Shown: one piece after another, positions 25,782-34,849 of the stretch | Layout: every line of letters begins with the position of its first letter | Numbering within the stretch: the stretch's first letter is position 1 | Source of the DNA: Clostridium fallax | GTDB taxonomy: Bacteria; Bacillota; Clostridia; Clostridiales; Clostridiaceae | NCBI RefSeq assembly: GCF_900129365.1 | Contig: NZ_FQVM01000003.1 | Location: forward strand, 1-64,000 | Direction: 5' to 3' | DNA length: 64,000 bases | Position numbers and translations under genes: made by a program | The notes under the pieces: model-generated | Told to the model about the DNA's origin: nothing | What the model saw: only the letters and a program-made list of their open reading frames with translations | The model's database searches: none

Positions 25782-26888
25782 GTGTTAAAAAAGTTTTTTA
25801 GGACAATTTTAACTCTAATAGGGTTGGTAGTTGGATTTTTAGCAGCAGATTCAATGTTTAACTTTGAATATATTAAGTCTATTGCAATACTAAACAAACC
25901 TGTAACTATTGTAATATTATATATTTTGATAACTGTTATTCCTGGACTCATTCTTTTTTTTATATCTCCGTTATTATACAAAGGCTTGGAAAAAATAATA
26001 GACAAGATAGAAAAAAGTGCTCAAAAGTTACCAGCTGTAGAAATATTTTTAGGGGCTATAGGTGCAATAATTTCCTTAATAATTGCATCATTAATAATGT
26101 TACCTTTTAATAAGATATTTAATAAAATAAGTGATGTAATAGCTCCAGTAATATTTATATTATTTAACCTTTTAGCAGTTATAATAGATGCAGATATAGC
26201 TGTAAAAAAGAAGGATGATATAATAGCTTTATTTGAAGGATGGAGAAGATCTGCAAACAAAGAAAAAAAGCATCCTAAAAATACTGTAAAAGGTATATCA
26301 AAAGTGTTAGATACATCAGTTATAATAGACGGAAGAATTTTTGATATATGCCAAACAGGATTTGTTGAAGGACCTTTAGTTATACCAAGTTTTGTTTTAG
26401 ATGAATTAAGACATATATCTGATTCTTCAGATGGATTAAAAAGAAATAGAGGAAGAAGAGGGCTTGATATACTTAATAAAATTCAAAAAGAATTAAGTAT
26501 AGAAGTTAAGATTTGGGAAGGTGATTTTCCAGAAATCCAAGAGGTAGATAGCAAGTTATTAAAACTTGCACAAAAGCTAGATGGTAAAGTTGTAACTAAT
26601 GACTATAATTTAAATAAAGTAGCAGAATTTCAAGGAGTTCCAGTGCTTAATATAAATGAGCTAGCTAATGCTATAAAGCCTGTTGTTTTACCGGGAGAAG
26701 AGATGACATTAACAATTGTAAAAGATGGTAAAGAATCTGGCCAAGGAGTAGCTTATTTAGATGATGGTACTATGATTGTGGTCGAAGGCGGAAGAAAGTT
26801 TATAGGAGAACAAGTTACTGTAATAGTAACATCTGTACTTCAAACTGCTGCAGGAAGAATGATATTTGCAAGACAAAAAGACGAATAA
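25782..26888 (+). CDS. PIN/TRAM-domain membrane protein (YacL family)
   Basis: A 368-aa protein with four N-terminal membrane segments (about 5-145), a PIN nuclease domain opening VLDTSVIIDGRI with catalytic Asp, and a C-terminal TRAM domain (GQGVAYLDDGTMIVVEGG onward) typical of RNA binding. The start is GTG 25782 after AGGAGGTG; a GTG at 25773 overlaps that site. Relatives sit between disA and ispD in most Firmicutes. The role is probably an RNA-related membrane activity; a nuclease function is inferred from the domain only. Confidence 0.88.
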   Translation: MLKKFFRTILTLIGLVVGFLAADSMFNFEYIKSIAILNKPVTIVILYILITVIPGLILFFISPLLYKGLEKIIDKIEKSAQKLPAVEIFLGAIGAIISLIIASLIMLPFNKIFNKISDVIAPVIFILFNLLAVIIDADIAVKKKDDIIALFEGWRRSANKEKKHPKNTVKGISKVLDTSVIIDGRIFDICQTGFVEGPLVIPSFVLDELRHISDSSDGLKRNRGRRGLDILNKIQKELSIEVKIWEGDFPEIQEVDSKLLKLAQKLDGKVVTNDYNLNKVAEFQGVPVLNINELANAIKPVVLPGEEMTLTIVKDGKESGQGVAYLDDGTMIVVEGGRKFIGEQVTVIVTSVLQTAAGRMIFARQKDE

Positions 26889-26903
26889 GGAAGGATACTT
26901 AAA

Positions 26904-27584
26904 ATGAGTAAGGTTTGTGCAGTAATTTTAGCAGGTGGAAAAGGTAAAAGAATGGGTAAGGATATTAGTAAGCAGTTTATTGAGATTAATAATAAGCCTA
27001 TAATTTATTATACTTTAAAAGCCTTTAAACAATGTAAAAGTATAGACCAGATAGTTCTTGTTCTTCCTAAAGATGAGATTGAATATTGCAAAAGAGAAGT
27101 ATTAAAAAAATATTGTTTAGATGTTGACTTTATAGTAGAAGGCGGAAACGAAAGGCAGGATTCAGTATATAATGGATTAAATGTTTTAGAACATTGTGAT
27201 GTGGTTTTAATTCATGATGGTGCAAGACCTTTCGTATCGGAGAGAATAATAAAGGAAGGTATAAAGTATGCTAAGGAGTATAATGCCGCAGCACCTGGAG
27301 TTATGCCTAAAGATACTATAAAAATAAAATCTAAGGATGGATTTTCTAAGGAAACACCAGAGAGAAGCAACTTAGTTGCGGTTCAGACTCCTCAATGTTT
27401 TAATTATAAATTAATTAAAGAATGTCATGAGAAAATTAGAAAAGAAAAAGTAATGGTTACAGATGATACTATGGTGGTAGAGTATTTTAATAATAAAGTA
27501 TATCTTTTTGAAGGAGATTATACAAACATAAAAATAACAACACCGGAAGATTTAATATTAGCCAATTGGTTTTCTAAAAAATAG
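26904..27584 (+). CDS. ispD: 2-C-methyl-D-erythritol 4-phosphate cytidylyltransferase
   Basis: A 226-aa MEP-pathway enzyme that joins MEP to CTP for isoprenoid precursors. The N-terminal ILAGGKGKRMGKDISKQF is the nucleotide-binding loop, VLIHDGARPF holds the Mg-binding Asp, and VQTPQCF is the late signature. It lies 15 nt after the PIN/TRAM gene. The usual downstream ispF is not here; a T-box and proS follow instead. Confidence 0.95.
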   Translation: MSKVCAVILAGGKGKRMGKDISKQFIEINNKPIIYYTLKAFKQCKSIDQIVLVLPKDEIEYCKREVLKKYCLDVDFIVEGGNERQDSVYNGLNVLEHCDVVLIHDGARPFVSERIIKEGIKYAKEYNAAAPGVMPKDTIKIKSKDGFSKETPERSNLVAVQTPQCFNYKLIKECHEKIRKEKVMVTDDTMVVEYFNNKVYLFEGDYTNIKITTPEDLILANWFSKK

Positions 27585-27591
27585 TAGTATA

Positions 27592-27620
27592 TTGACAGCA
27601 TTTTTAACAGTAGTTATAAT
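27592..27620 (+). promoter_or_regulatory. Sigma-A promoter for the T-box/proS transcript
   Basis: TTGACA (27592-27597), exactly 17 bp, TATAAT (27615-27620): a full consensus match 30 nt before the T-box. Confidence 0.92.
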
Positions 27621-27647
27621 TTAATATAAACAAATTTAATATAATAA

Positions 27648-27850
27648 GCAATGATGAAGACTAGTAGAAACTACTATACAGAGAGAAGATTCTAAGGCTG
27701 AGAGATTTTCAACTGTTTTGAACCTACTTCGGAGCTATAGGTAAAAACTATCGGTTTTAAACTGTTATCATAACTTAGAGTACAAATTTAGGTGGTACCG
27801 CGATTATATAAGTTCGCCCTAATATTAATTTATTAGGCGAACTTTTTTTA
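27648..27850 (+). promoter_or_regulatory. T-box riboswitch (proline specifier)
   Basis: A class I T-box leader. Stem I region 27650-27780 carries the specifier segment GAACCTAC, with CCT (Pro) at 27723-27725. The conserved T-box AGGTGGTACCGCG is at about 27790-27802 and carries the TGG-type bulge that pairs with the uncharged tRNA 3' end. A terminator stem AAGTTCGCC / GGCGAACTT with a T run follows at 27810-27850. Uncharged tRNA-Pro would favour readthrough into proS, matching the downstream gene. Confidence 0.95.
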
Positions 27851-27896
27851 ATAGAAAAATAGTGAATTACATAAAGATATTAGGAGGAAATTTTCT

Positions 27897-29594
27897 ATGA
27901 AAATGTCAAAGATGTTAATGTTAACTTTAAGAGAAGTTCCAGCAGAAGCAGAAATAGCAAGTCATAAGCTAATGTTAAGAGCAGGATTAATGAGAAAAAT
28001 GGCTTCAGGTATATATAATTATATGCCATTAGGATTAAAAGCATTAAAAAATGTTGAAACCATAATAAGGGAAGAAATGGATGCTACAGGAGCACAAGAA
28101 TTTTTGGCTTCAGCTATGATTCCATCAGAATTATGGAAAGAATCAGGAAGATGGGATGCATATGGAGCAGAAATGTTTAGAGTAAAAGATAGAAATGATA
28201 GAGATTTTTGCTTAGGACCAACACATGAGGAAGTATTTACTGATATAGCTAGAAATGAAATAAAATCATATAAGCAATTACCAGTGAATCTTTATCAAAT
28301 CCAAACAAAGTATAGAGATGAAAGAAGACCAAGATTTGGAGTTATGAGATCAAGAGAATTCATAATGAAAGATGCTTATAGCTTTGATAAGGACAATGAA
28401 GGATTAGATTTATCATTTAATAAAATGCATGATGCATATGTAAATATATTTAATAAATGTGGATTAGATGCTAAATGTGTTGAAGCTGATTCAGGTGCTA
28501 TAGGTGGATCAAACTCAGCAGAATTTATGGTTAAATCAGAAGTTGGAGAAGATGACATAGTATTCTGCACAGCTTGTGATTATGCTGCAAATATAGAAAA
28601 AGCTGTATCAACTCCAGAAACTATGGGGAAAGAAGAATTAAAAAAAGTAAATAAGGTAGAAACTCCAAATGCTAAAACAATAGAAGATTTGGTTAAGTTC
28701 TTCAACACAACAGATAAGAAATTTGCAAAAACATTAATATTTAATGCAGATGGAAAAATAGTAGCTGTTATGGTAAGAGGAGATAGAGAAGTTAATGAAA
28801 CTAAAGTTTCTAATGCTTTAGGTGGAGTGACTGAACTTTCTATGGCTAATGCAGAAGAGGTTAAAAATGCTACTAATGCAGAAGTTGGATTTGCAGGACC
28901 AATAGGAATAAAGGTTGATGAATTATTAGTTGATAATGAAGTAGCTAATATGTTTAATTTTATAGTTGGTGCTAATGAAACAGGATATCATATAGAAAAT
29001 GTTAATTATGGAAGAGATTTTGAAGGTACTGTTGGAGATTTTAGAAACATAACTATAGGAGAAAAGTGTCCTCATTGTGGTGCTGAAATAACAATAGCTA
29101 GGGGAACAGAAGTAGGTCACATATTCAAATTAGGAACTAAGTATTCAGAAGCTATGGGAGCTAATTTTATAGATGAAAATGGAGAAAGCAAGCCATTTAT
29201 TATGGGATGTTATGGAATAGGAGTAACTAGAACTTTAGCTTCAATTATAGAACAGCATCATGATGATAATGGAATTATTTGGCCATTATCAGTAGCTCCA
29301 TATCATGTTTCAATCATTCCAGTAAATATAAAAGATGAAAATCAAATGAAAGTTGCAGAAGAAATCTATAATAAATTAAAATCTATGGGAATAGAAGTTA
29401 TTATGGATGATAGAAATGAAAGAGCTGGAGTTAAATTTAAAGACTCTGATCTTATGGGTATGCCAATGAGGGTTACTGTAGGAAAGAAAATAAATGAAGG
29501 TCAAGTAGAATTTAAACTTAGAAATTCTGATGATATTGAAGTTATAAATATAGAAGATGTATATAATAAAGTAAAAGAACAATTTAATAAATAA
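27897..29594 (+). CDS. proS: Proline--tRNA ligase
   Basis: A 565-aa class II synthetase of the long bacterial type. It has motif 1-2 regions (GLMRKMASGIYNYMPLG; TKYRDERRPRFGVMRSREF), an inserted YbaK-like editing domain (about 230-385), motif 3 in GCYGIGVTRTLASI, and a C-terminal anticodon-binding domain. ATG 27897 follows AGGAGG by 9 nt. It is controlled by the proline T-box directly upstream. Confidence 0.97.
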   Translation: MKMSKMLMLTLREVPAEAEIASHKLMLRAGLMRKMASGIYNYMPLGLKALKNVETIIREEMDATGAQEFLASAMIPSELWKESGRWDAYGAEMFRVKDRNDRDFCLGPTHEEVFTDIARNEIKSYKQLPVNLYQIQTKYRDERRPRFGVMRSREFIMKDAYSFDKDNEGLDLSFNKMHDAYVNIFNKCGLDAKCVEADSGAIGGSNSAEFMVKSEVGEDDIVFCTACDYAANIEKAVSTPETMGKEELKKVNKVETPNAKTIEDLVKFFNTTDKKFAKTLIFNADGKIVAVMVRGDREVNETKVSNALGGVTELSMANAEEVKNATNAEVGFAGPIGIKVDELLVDNEVANMFNFIVGANETGYHIENVNYGRDFEGTVGDFRNITIGEKCPHCGAEITIARGTEVGHIFKLGTKYSEAMGANFIDENGESKPFIMGCYGIGVTRTLASIIEQHHDDNGIIWPLSVAPYHVSIIPVNIKDENQMKVAEEIYNKLKSMGIEVIMDDRNERAGVKFKDSDLMGMPMRVTVGKKINEGQVEFKLRNSDDIEVINIEDVYNKVKEQFNK

Positions 29595-29637
29595 TTTTAA
29601 GATTAATTTGTATAGGATGTATAGGAGGGCAAAAAGA

Positions 29638-31038
29638 ATGAAGGTATATAACACTTTAACTAGAAAAAAAGAAGAATTTATACCACTGGTTCCAGGTGAG
29701 GTTAAAATGTATGTTTGTGGACCAACAGTATACAATTTCTTTCATATAGGTAATGGAAGAACCTTTGTAGTATTCGATACAATAAGAAGATATCTAGAAT
29801 ATAGGGGATATACGGTTAAATTTGTTCAAAATTTTACTGATATAGATGATAAAATGATAAAAAAGGCTAATGCTGAAGGAACTACAGTAAAGGAACTTGG
29901 AGATAGATATATAGCTGAATATTATAAAGATGCAGATGGATTAAATATAGAAAGAGCCACTGTTAATCCAAGAGCTACAGAATATATAAATAAAATTATA
30001 GATTTTGTATCAGCTCTTATAGAAAAAGGATATGCATATGAAATAGATGGAGATGTATACTTTTCAACTAAAAAGTTTAAAGAGTATGGTAAACTTTCAG
30101 GACAAAATCTTGAAGATTTACAAGCAGGAGTAAGAATAAATATAGATGAAAGAAAGAAAGATCCTATGGATTTTGCTATTTGGAAATCTGCAAAACCAGA
30201 AGAACCTTCATGGGATTGTCCTTGGGGAAAGGGAAGACCAGGTTGGCATATAGAGTGCTCATGTATGGCTAAGGATATACTAGGAGATACTATAGATATA
30301 CATGCTGGAGGTTCTGACTTAGCATTTCCACATCATGAAAATGAAATTGCTCAAAGTGAAGCACTAACAGGAAAACCATTTGCAAACTATTGGTTACATA
30401 GTGCCTTTGTAAATGTAAATAACCAAAAGATGTCAAAATCATTAAATAATTTCTTTACGGCAAGAGAAATTTTAGAAAAATACGATGCAGATGTTATTAG
30501 GTTCTTATTATTATCAGGACACTATAGAGTTCAGCTTAACTTTAGCGAAGAGTTATTAGAATCTGCTAAAGCATCTATGGAAAGACTTTATAATGGAGTT
30601 TCTAACCTTGAAAATTTAATTAATGAAGTAGATAAAAAGGAAATTACAGAGAGCGAAAAAGAATATATAAATGGTCTTTCAAAATATAGAGAAAGATTTA
30701 TAGAAAAAATGGATGATGATTTTAATACAGCAGATGCTATATCAGTATTATTTGATTTAATTAAAGATATAAATACTAATATAACAATTAATTCATCAAA
30801 AGAAGTTGCTGAAAAAGCTTTAGAATTAGTTAGAGAACTAGGCTATCCTTTGGGTATACTTCAAAAATCAACAAAAGGAACTCTAGAAGAAGAAATAGAA
30901 AAGCTTATAGAAGACAGACAAAAAGCTAGAAAAGATAGAGATTGGGCTTTAGCAGATAAGATTAGAGATGATTTAAAAGCTAGAGGAATAGTTTTAGAAG
31001 ATACTCCACAAGGAGTAAGATGGAAAAAGGCGGATTAA
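29638..31038 (+). CDS. cysS: Cysteine--tRNA ligase
   Basis: A 466-aa class I synthetase. It has CGPTVYN with a Zn-binding Cys, the HIGH variant FHIGNG, ECSCMAKD and HHENE as further Zn ligands, and KMSKS in QKMSKSLNNFF. ATG 29638 is chosen for AGGAGGG 9 nt upstream; in-frame codons from 29608 fall before it. It lies 43 nt after proS, so the proline T-box may also affect it unless an internal promoter exists. Confidence 0.97.
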   Translation: MKVYNTLTRKKEEFIPLVPGEVKMYVCGPTVYNFFHIGNGRTFVVFDTIRRYLEYRGYTVKFVQNFTDIDDKMIKKANAEGTTVKELGDRYIAEYYKDADGLNIERATVNPRATEYINKIIDFVSALIEKGYAYEIDGDVYFSTKKFKEYGKLSGQNLEDLQAGVRINIDERKKDPMDFAIWKSAKPEEPSWDCPWGKGRPGWHIECSCMAKDILGDTIDIHAGGSDLAFPHHENEIAQSEALTGKPFANYWLHSAFVNVNNQKMSKSLNNFFTAREILEKYDADVIRFLLLSGHYRVQLNFSEELLESAKASMERLYNGVSNLENLINEVDKKEITESEKEYINGLSKYRERFIEKMDDDFNTADAISVLFDLIKDINTNITINSSKEVAEKALELVRELGYPLGILQKSTKGTLEEEIEKLIEDRQKARKDRDWALADKIRDDLKARGIVLEDTPQGVRWKKAD

Positions 31039-31067
31039 TATCTATTAAATAATTTAATGTTATAATT

Positions 31068-31115
31068 ATAGGCATTGACTTTATTGTTATAAGTCAATGC
31101 CTATATAAATTTTTA
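31068..31115 (+). terminator. Probable terminator after cysS
   Basis: The stem ATAGGCATTGACTT / AAGTCAATGCCTAT has a 9-nt loop and is followed by ATAAATTTTT. The T run is offset, so termination may be partial. Confidence 0.65.
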
Positions 31116-31211
31116 CCATACGTTTTATTTTAATGATATTTTATTGGTTTTATGTTAAAGTATCAGATAGGTAACTTAATTAACTTATGTAATTATAAAA
31201 AGGAGTTTATT

Positions 31212-31655
31212 ATGGAGGAAAATCTTTTATATAAAATATACAATAAAGCGGAAGCTAGAATGCTTAATCCGCTTCAGTTAGCTTTAGTTGGAGATGCTGT
31301 TTATGAAGTGTTTATAAGAAATTATATATTAAGTAAAAATACAGAACTTTCAGCTCACAAAATCCATGTAAAAGCTATTGGATATGTTAAAGCAAAAGCT
31401 CAAAGTGATATAATTGTTTCTTTAGAAAAAGATTTAACAGAGGAAGAAATAGCTATATATAAGAGAGGGAGAAATACAAAATCTTATACTGTACCTAAAA
31501 ATGCAGATGTTAGGGATTATAGGGCAGCGACAGGATTTGAAGCTTTAGTTGGATATTTATATTTAATTAATGATAAGAAGAGGCTAGAATTTGTACTTAA
31601 TAAAAGTATAGAAATAATAAATAATAGTAAAGAAGAAAATAAGGAGGAACATTAA
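31212..31655 (+). CDS. mrnC: Mini-ribonuclease 3
   Basis: A 147-aa RNase III catalytic domain without the dsRNA-binding domain; it matures 23S rRNA in Firmicutes. The signature QLALVGDAVYEVFIRNY holds the catalytic Asp, and ATGFEALVGYLYL holds the second acidic site. ATG 31212 follows AAGGAG by 7 nt; an in-frame codon at 31152 precedes that site. Its stop overlaps the thyX ATG by one base. Confidence 0.94.
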   Translation: MEENLLYKIYNKAEARMLNPLQLALVGDAVYEVFIRNYILSKNTELSAHKIHVKAIGYVKAKAQSDIIVSLEKDLTEEEIAIYKRGRNTKSYTVPKNADVRDYRAATGFEALVGYLYLINDKKRLEFVLNKSIEIINNSKEENKEEH

Positions 31656-32404
31656 TGGGGTTAAAAGTTAAATTAATTCAATATACACCAGAGCCTGAAA
31701 AAACTATAGCTGCAGCAGCTAAGCTTTGTTATAGTTCAGTGGGTGTAGAAAACATAATGGAAGATTTAAATGAAGAAAATACTACTAAATTTTTAAACAT
31801 GCTTATGTCATTGGGACATCAATCACCTATAGAACATGTAAATTTTACTTTTGGAGTTGAAGGAGTTTCAAGAAGTTTAAGTCATCAATTAGTTAGACAT
31901 AGAATAGCGTCTTATTCTCAACAGTCTCAAAGATATGTAAAATTAAATCAATTTGAATATATAGTTCCTCCAGCGATTGAAGGTAATGAAGAAGCTAAGA
32001 AGATTTTCATAAATCAAATGGAATCAGATCAAAAAGCTTATGATAAATTAGTAGAAATACTAAAAAAAGATTATATTAATAATGGACTTAATGAAAAGAA
32101 CGCAGAAAAAAAAGCCATAGAAGATGCTAGATATGTATTTCCTAATGCTTGTGAAACAAAAGTTGTTTTTACAATGAACGCAAGAAGTCTTATAAACTTT
32201 TTCAATCATAGATGCTGTACAAGAGCTCAGTGGGAAATAAGACAAATGGCTAATGAAATGTTAAAAGAAGTGAAAAAGATAGCACCAACATTATTTAAGT
32301 ATGCAGGTCCAAATTGTGTAAAGGGTCCTTGTCCGGAAGGTAAAATGACTTGTGGTATGGTTAAAGAAATGAGAGAAATGTATCTTGGAACAAATGAGAA
32401 GTAA
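31655..32404 (+). CDS. thyX: Flavin-dependent thymidylate synthase
   Basis: A 249-aa FAD enzyme that methylates dUMP to dTMP using methylene-tetrahydrofolate and a reduced pyridine nucleotide. The ThyX motif RHR-x7-S is at 81-91 (RHRIASYSQQS), and a C-terminal RCCTRAQWEIR carries dUMP-binding residues. TAATG coupling to mrnC. Insertion of thyX between mrnC and rlmB is a known clostridial arrangement. Its product feeds Tmk at 6865. Confidence 0.96.
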   Translation: MGLKVKLIQYTPEPEKTIAAAAKLCYSSVGVENIMEDLNEENTTKFLNMLMSLGHQSPIEHVNFTFGVEGVSRSLSHQLVRHRIASYSQQSQRYVKLNQFEYIVPPAIEGNEEAKKIFINQMESDQKAYDKLVEILKKDYINNGLNEKNAEKKAIEDARYVFPNACETKVVFTMNARSLINFFNHRCCTRAQWEIRQMANEMLKEVKKIAPTLFKYAGPNCVKGPCPEGKMTCGMVKEMREMYLGTNEK

Positions 32405-32438
32405 TTTATAAAACAATAAATAATTAGGAGTTGAATGT

Positions 32439-33320
32439 ATGACTAAAAGTGTACAAAGAATGAGAAGAAATGAAGATCTTAGAAAAAGAGAAGAACTTAA
32501 AAAATATGAAAAATTTGCAAAAGATGAAAAAAATAAAAGAGGTAGAAGAGAAGTAGAAAAAACTGAAAAAGCAGAACCTTCAATAAGAGAAGATATAATA
32601 GAAGGAAGAAATGCAGTTATAGAAGCATTAAAATCAGATAGAACTATAGAAAATTTACTTATAGCTAAAGGAAATACAGAAGGATCTATAGGTAAAATTA
32701 TAGCTTTAGCTAAAGAAAGAAGAATAGTAATAAAAGAAGTAGATAGAAGAAAACTAGATTCATATAGTGAAACTGGAGCTCATCAAGGAGTTATAGCTAT
32801 TGTTACACCTTATAAATATTCAGAAGTAGAAGATATTTTAGCTTTAGCAAAAAAAAGAGGCGAAGATCCTTTTATAATAGTTTTAGATGAATTAGAAGAT
32901 CCTCATAACTTAGGTTCTATAATAAGAACAGCAGAATTATGTGGAGTTCATGGTGTTATAATTCCAAAGAGAAGAAATGTTGGAATAACTCAAACAGTTT
33001 ATAAATCTTCAGCTGGAGCTATAGAACATATGAAAGTAGCTAAAGTTACTAATATAAATGCTACTTTAGATATGTTAAAAGCAAAAGGAATATGGGTTTA
33101 TGGTGCAGATATAGCAGGAAAGTCTTATAGTTATCAAACTGATTTTAAAGGACCTTGCGCTATAGTCATAGGTAGTGAAGGAAAGGGTATGTCAAAATTA
33201 ACAATAAAAAAATGTGATATACTTGTAAAAATTCCTATGGTTGGTAAAATAAACTCTTTAAATGCATCAGTAGCTGGTGGTATAATGATGTATGAGGTGT
33301 TAAAGTCAAGAATGAAGTAG
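32439..33320 (+). CDS. rlmB: 23S rRNA 2'-O-ribose methyltransferase, TrmH/SpoU family
   Basis: A 293-aa SPOUT methyltransferase. Residues 1-50 are a charged Arg/Lys/Glu extension absent from short RlmB. An L30e-like substrate-binding domain (about 52-125) and the SPOUT knot follow, with DPHNLGSIIRTAE, VIGSEGKGMS and IPMVGKINSLNASVA. By family it modifies G2251 of 23S rRNA. It lies in the mrnC-thyX-rlmB-yacP cluster with an AGGAG site. Confidence 0.92.
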   Translation: MTKSVQRMRRNEDLRKREELKKYEKFAKDEKNKRGRREVEKTEKAEPSIREDIIEGRNAVIEALKSDRTIENLLIAKGNTEGSIGKIIALAKERRIVIKEVDRRKLDSYSETGAHQGVIAIVTPYKYSEVEDILALAKKRGEDPFIIVLDELEDPHNLGSIIRTAELCGVHGVIIPKRRNVGITQTVYKSSAGAIEHMKVAKVTNINATLDMLKAKGIWVYGADIAGKSYSYQTDFKGPCAIVIGSEGKGMSKLTIKKCDILVKIPMVGKINSLNASVAGGIMMYEVLKSRMK

Positions 33321-33346
33321 AATTTTATAGAAGTAGAGTGATCAAA

Positions 33347-33859
33347 TTGAAATATATTTTTATAGATGGTTATAATGTTATACATAGTTGGCCAAAATTA
33401 AAAAAAATAAAAGACTATAACTATGATTCAGCTAGAAAAGAACTTTTAGATGTACTTCATAATTACGCCACTTTTAATCATTGCAAAATATATCTTGTTT
33501 TTGATGCACATAAAGTTAAAGGAAATATGGAAAATAAGCAAACAGAAGGAAATATAACTATAGTATTTACAAAGGATGGAGAAACAGCAGATGCATTTAT
33601 AGAAAGAACTATGGATGAAATCGGAAAAAAAGTAGAAGTTACTGTAGTTACATCTGATTGGTTAGAGCAACAAACTATATTTCAAAGAGGAGCAATAAGA
33701 ATGTCTTCTTTAGAATTTTATAATGAAGTGTTAAATATAGAGGATATAATAAGAAGCAAAACAGAAAAGTGCAATAGAGATAGTAAGAAAAATTTGCTAG
33801 AAGATAGATTAGATGAAAGTGTTTGGACTAAGTTAGAAAGTATAAGAAGAGGAAAATAA
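33347..33859 (+). CDS. yacP: NYN-domain protein YacP (Rae1-type)
   Basis: A 170-aa NYN/PIN-like nuclease fold. FIDGYNVIHSW carries the first catalytic Asp, VFDAHK and FTKDGETADAFIE further acidic residues. Bacillus Rae1 (YacP) cuts mRNA in the ribosomal A site. The start is uncertain: TTG 33347 fits AGAGTGA and the family opening K-Y-I-F-I-D-G-Y, and GTG 33338 is in frame but inside that site. It ends the rlmB transcript at a weak terminator. Confidence 0.87.
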   Translation: MKYIFIDGYNVIHSWPKLKKIKDYNYDSARKELLDVLHNYATFNHCKIYLVFDAHKVKGNMENKQTEGNITIVFTKDGETADAFIERTMDEIGKKVEVTVVTSDWLEQQTIFQRGAIRMSSLEFYNEVLNIEDIIRSKTEKCNRDSKKNLLEDRLDESVWTKLESIRRGK

Positions 33860-33875
33860 TTAAAGTATAATTTCA

Positions 33876-33912
33876 TTTTTGGAATGATTGTTTATAGTTT
33901 TCATTCCTTTTC
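33876..33912 (+). terminator. Probable terminator after yacP
   Basis: The stem GGAATGA / TCATTCC with a 13-nt loop is followed by TTTT. It is weak but placed correctly. Confidence 0.55.
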
Positions 33913-33982
33913 AAAATAATAAAATCTTAATTTAACATGTTATATATGTTTAAATTATCGGTAGCTTAAGGGGAGGAGTTGT

Positions 33983-34615
33983 GTGGGTTGCATGAGACAT
34001 AGCTTTGATGAATTTAAAGAAAAAAGCGATGAAGAAATAGTAGTAGAAGCAAAAATGGGCGATAATTTAGCTCAAGATTATTTAATAAATAAGTATGAAA
34101 ACTTTGTTAAATCAAAGGCTAGGTCATATTTCCTAATAGGTGCCGATAAAGAAGATATATATCAAGAAGGTATGATTGGACTTTATAAGGCTATAAGGGA
34201 TTATAAGACTGATAAACTTACGTCATTTAAAGCTTTTGCAGAATTATGCATTACAAGGCAAATTATTACAGCTATAAAAACTGCCACAAGGCAAAAGCAT
34301 ATACCTTTAAATACTTATGTATCTTTAAATAAGCCCATATATGAAGAAGAATCAGAGAGAACTTTGCTAGATGTTATATCTGAACTTAAAATATCAGATC
34401 CAGAAGAGATGGTAATAAGTAAAGAGGAAATGAGTCATATAGAAAAAGAGATGGAAAAAGTACTTTCTGATTTAGAGATGGAAGTATTAATGTCTTACTT
34501 AGATGGTAAGTCATATCAAGAAATAGCTTGTGATTTAGATAGACATGCAAAGTCGATAGATAACGCCCTTCAAAGGGTAAAAAGAAAGCTTGAAAAATGC
34601 TTTAATAACAAGTAA
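33983..34615 (+). CDS. sigH: RNA polymerase sigma factor SigH
   Basis: A 210-aa sigma-70 family factor of the SigH (Spo0H) type. Region 2 contains NKYENFVKSKARSYFLIGADKEDIYQEGMIGLYKAIRDY, quoted in part as KARSYFLIGADKEDIYQEG; region 4 has the HTH in LDGKSYQEIACDLDRHAKSI. SigH drives early sporulation and transition-phase genes. GTG 33983 is 6 nt after GGGGAGG; ATG 33992 is an alternative start. It keeps the standard position after yacP and before rpmG-secE, with tRNA-Thr-tuf inserted. Confidence 0.95.
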   Translation: MGCMRHSFDEFKEKSDEEIVVEAKMGDNLAQDYLINKYENFVKSKARSYFLIGADKEDIYQEGMIGLYKAIRDYKTDKLTSFKAFAELCITRQIITAIKTATRQKHIPLNTYVSLNKPIYEEESERTLLDVISELKISDPEEMVISKEEMSHIEKEMEKVLSDLEMEVLMSYLDGKSYQEIACDLDRHAKSIDNALQRVKRKLEKCFNNK

Positions 34616-34633
34616 AATATTAAACAAAAAATA

Positions 34634-34662
34634 TTGACAAAAAAACAAAATGCTAGTAAACT
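34634..34662 (+). promoter_or_regulatory. Promoter for tRNA-Thr-tuf
   Basis: TTGACA (34634-34639), 17 bp, TAAACT (34657-34662). A perfect TATAAT at 34664 would need a 24-bp spacer. The predicted start is about 35 nt before the tRNA. Confidence 0.7.
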
Positions 34663-34705
34663 TTATAATTGGTATAAGTTATTGGTATCAATACATAACT
34701 TAATT

Positions 34706-34781
34706 GCTCACGTAGCTCAGTAGGCAGAGCGTCGCCTTGGTAAGGCGGAGGTCGTCGGTTCAATCCCGATCGTGAGCTCCA
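34706..34781 (+). tRNA. tRNA-Thr (GGT)
   Basis: A 76-nt cloverleaf GCTCACGTAGCTCAG...CGTGAGCTCCA with encoded CCA. The anticodon stem TCGCC/GGCGG encloses loop TTGGTAA, anticodon GGT at 34739-34741. It lies 68 nt upstream of tuf with no terminator between, so they are probably cotranscribed, as thrT-tufB are in E. coli. Confidence 0.97.
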
Positions 34782-34849
34782 TTTATAATATAAATATAGA
34801 AAAGCAAAACGCTAGGCAAGGTTTATTAGAACAAAAGGAGGAATTTACA

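Noticed and set aside
29376..29735. 119-codon minus-strand frame across proS and cysS
   Set aside because: It is antisense to both genes and covers the cysS ribosome-binding site; composition is that of a shadow frame.
34664..34669. TATAAT as the -10 of the tRNA-Thr-tuf promoter
   Set aside because: The spacer from TTGACA would be 24 bp; TAAACT at 34657 gives 17 bp.
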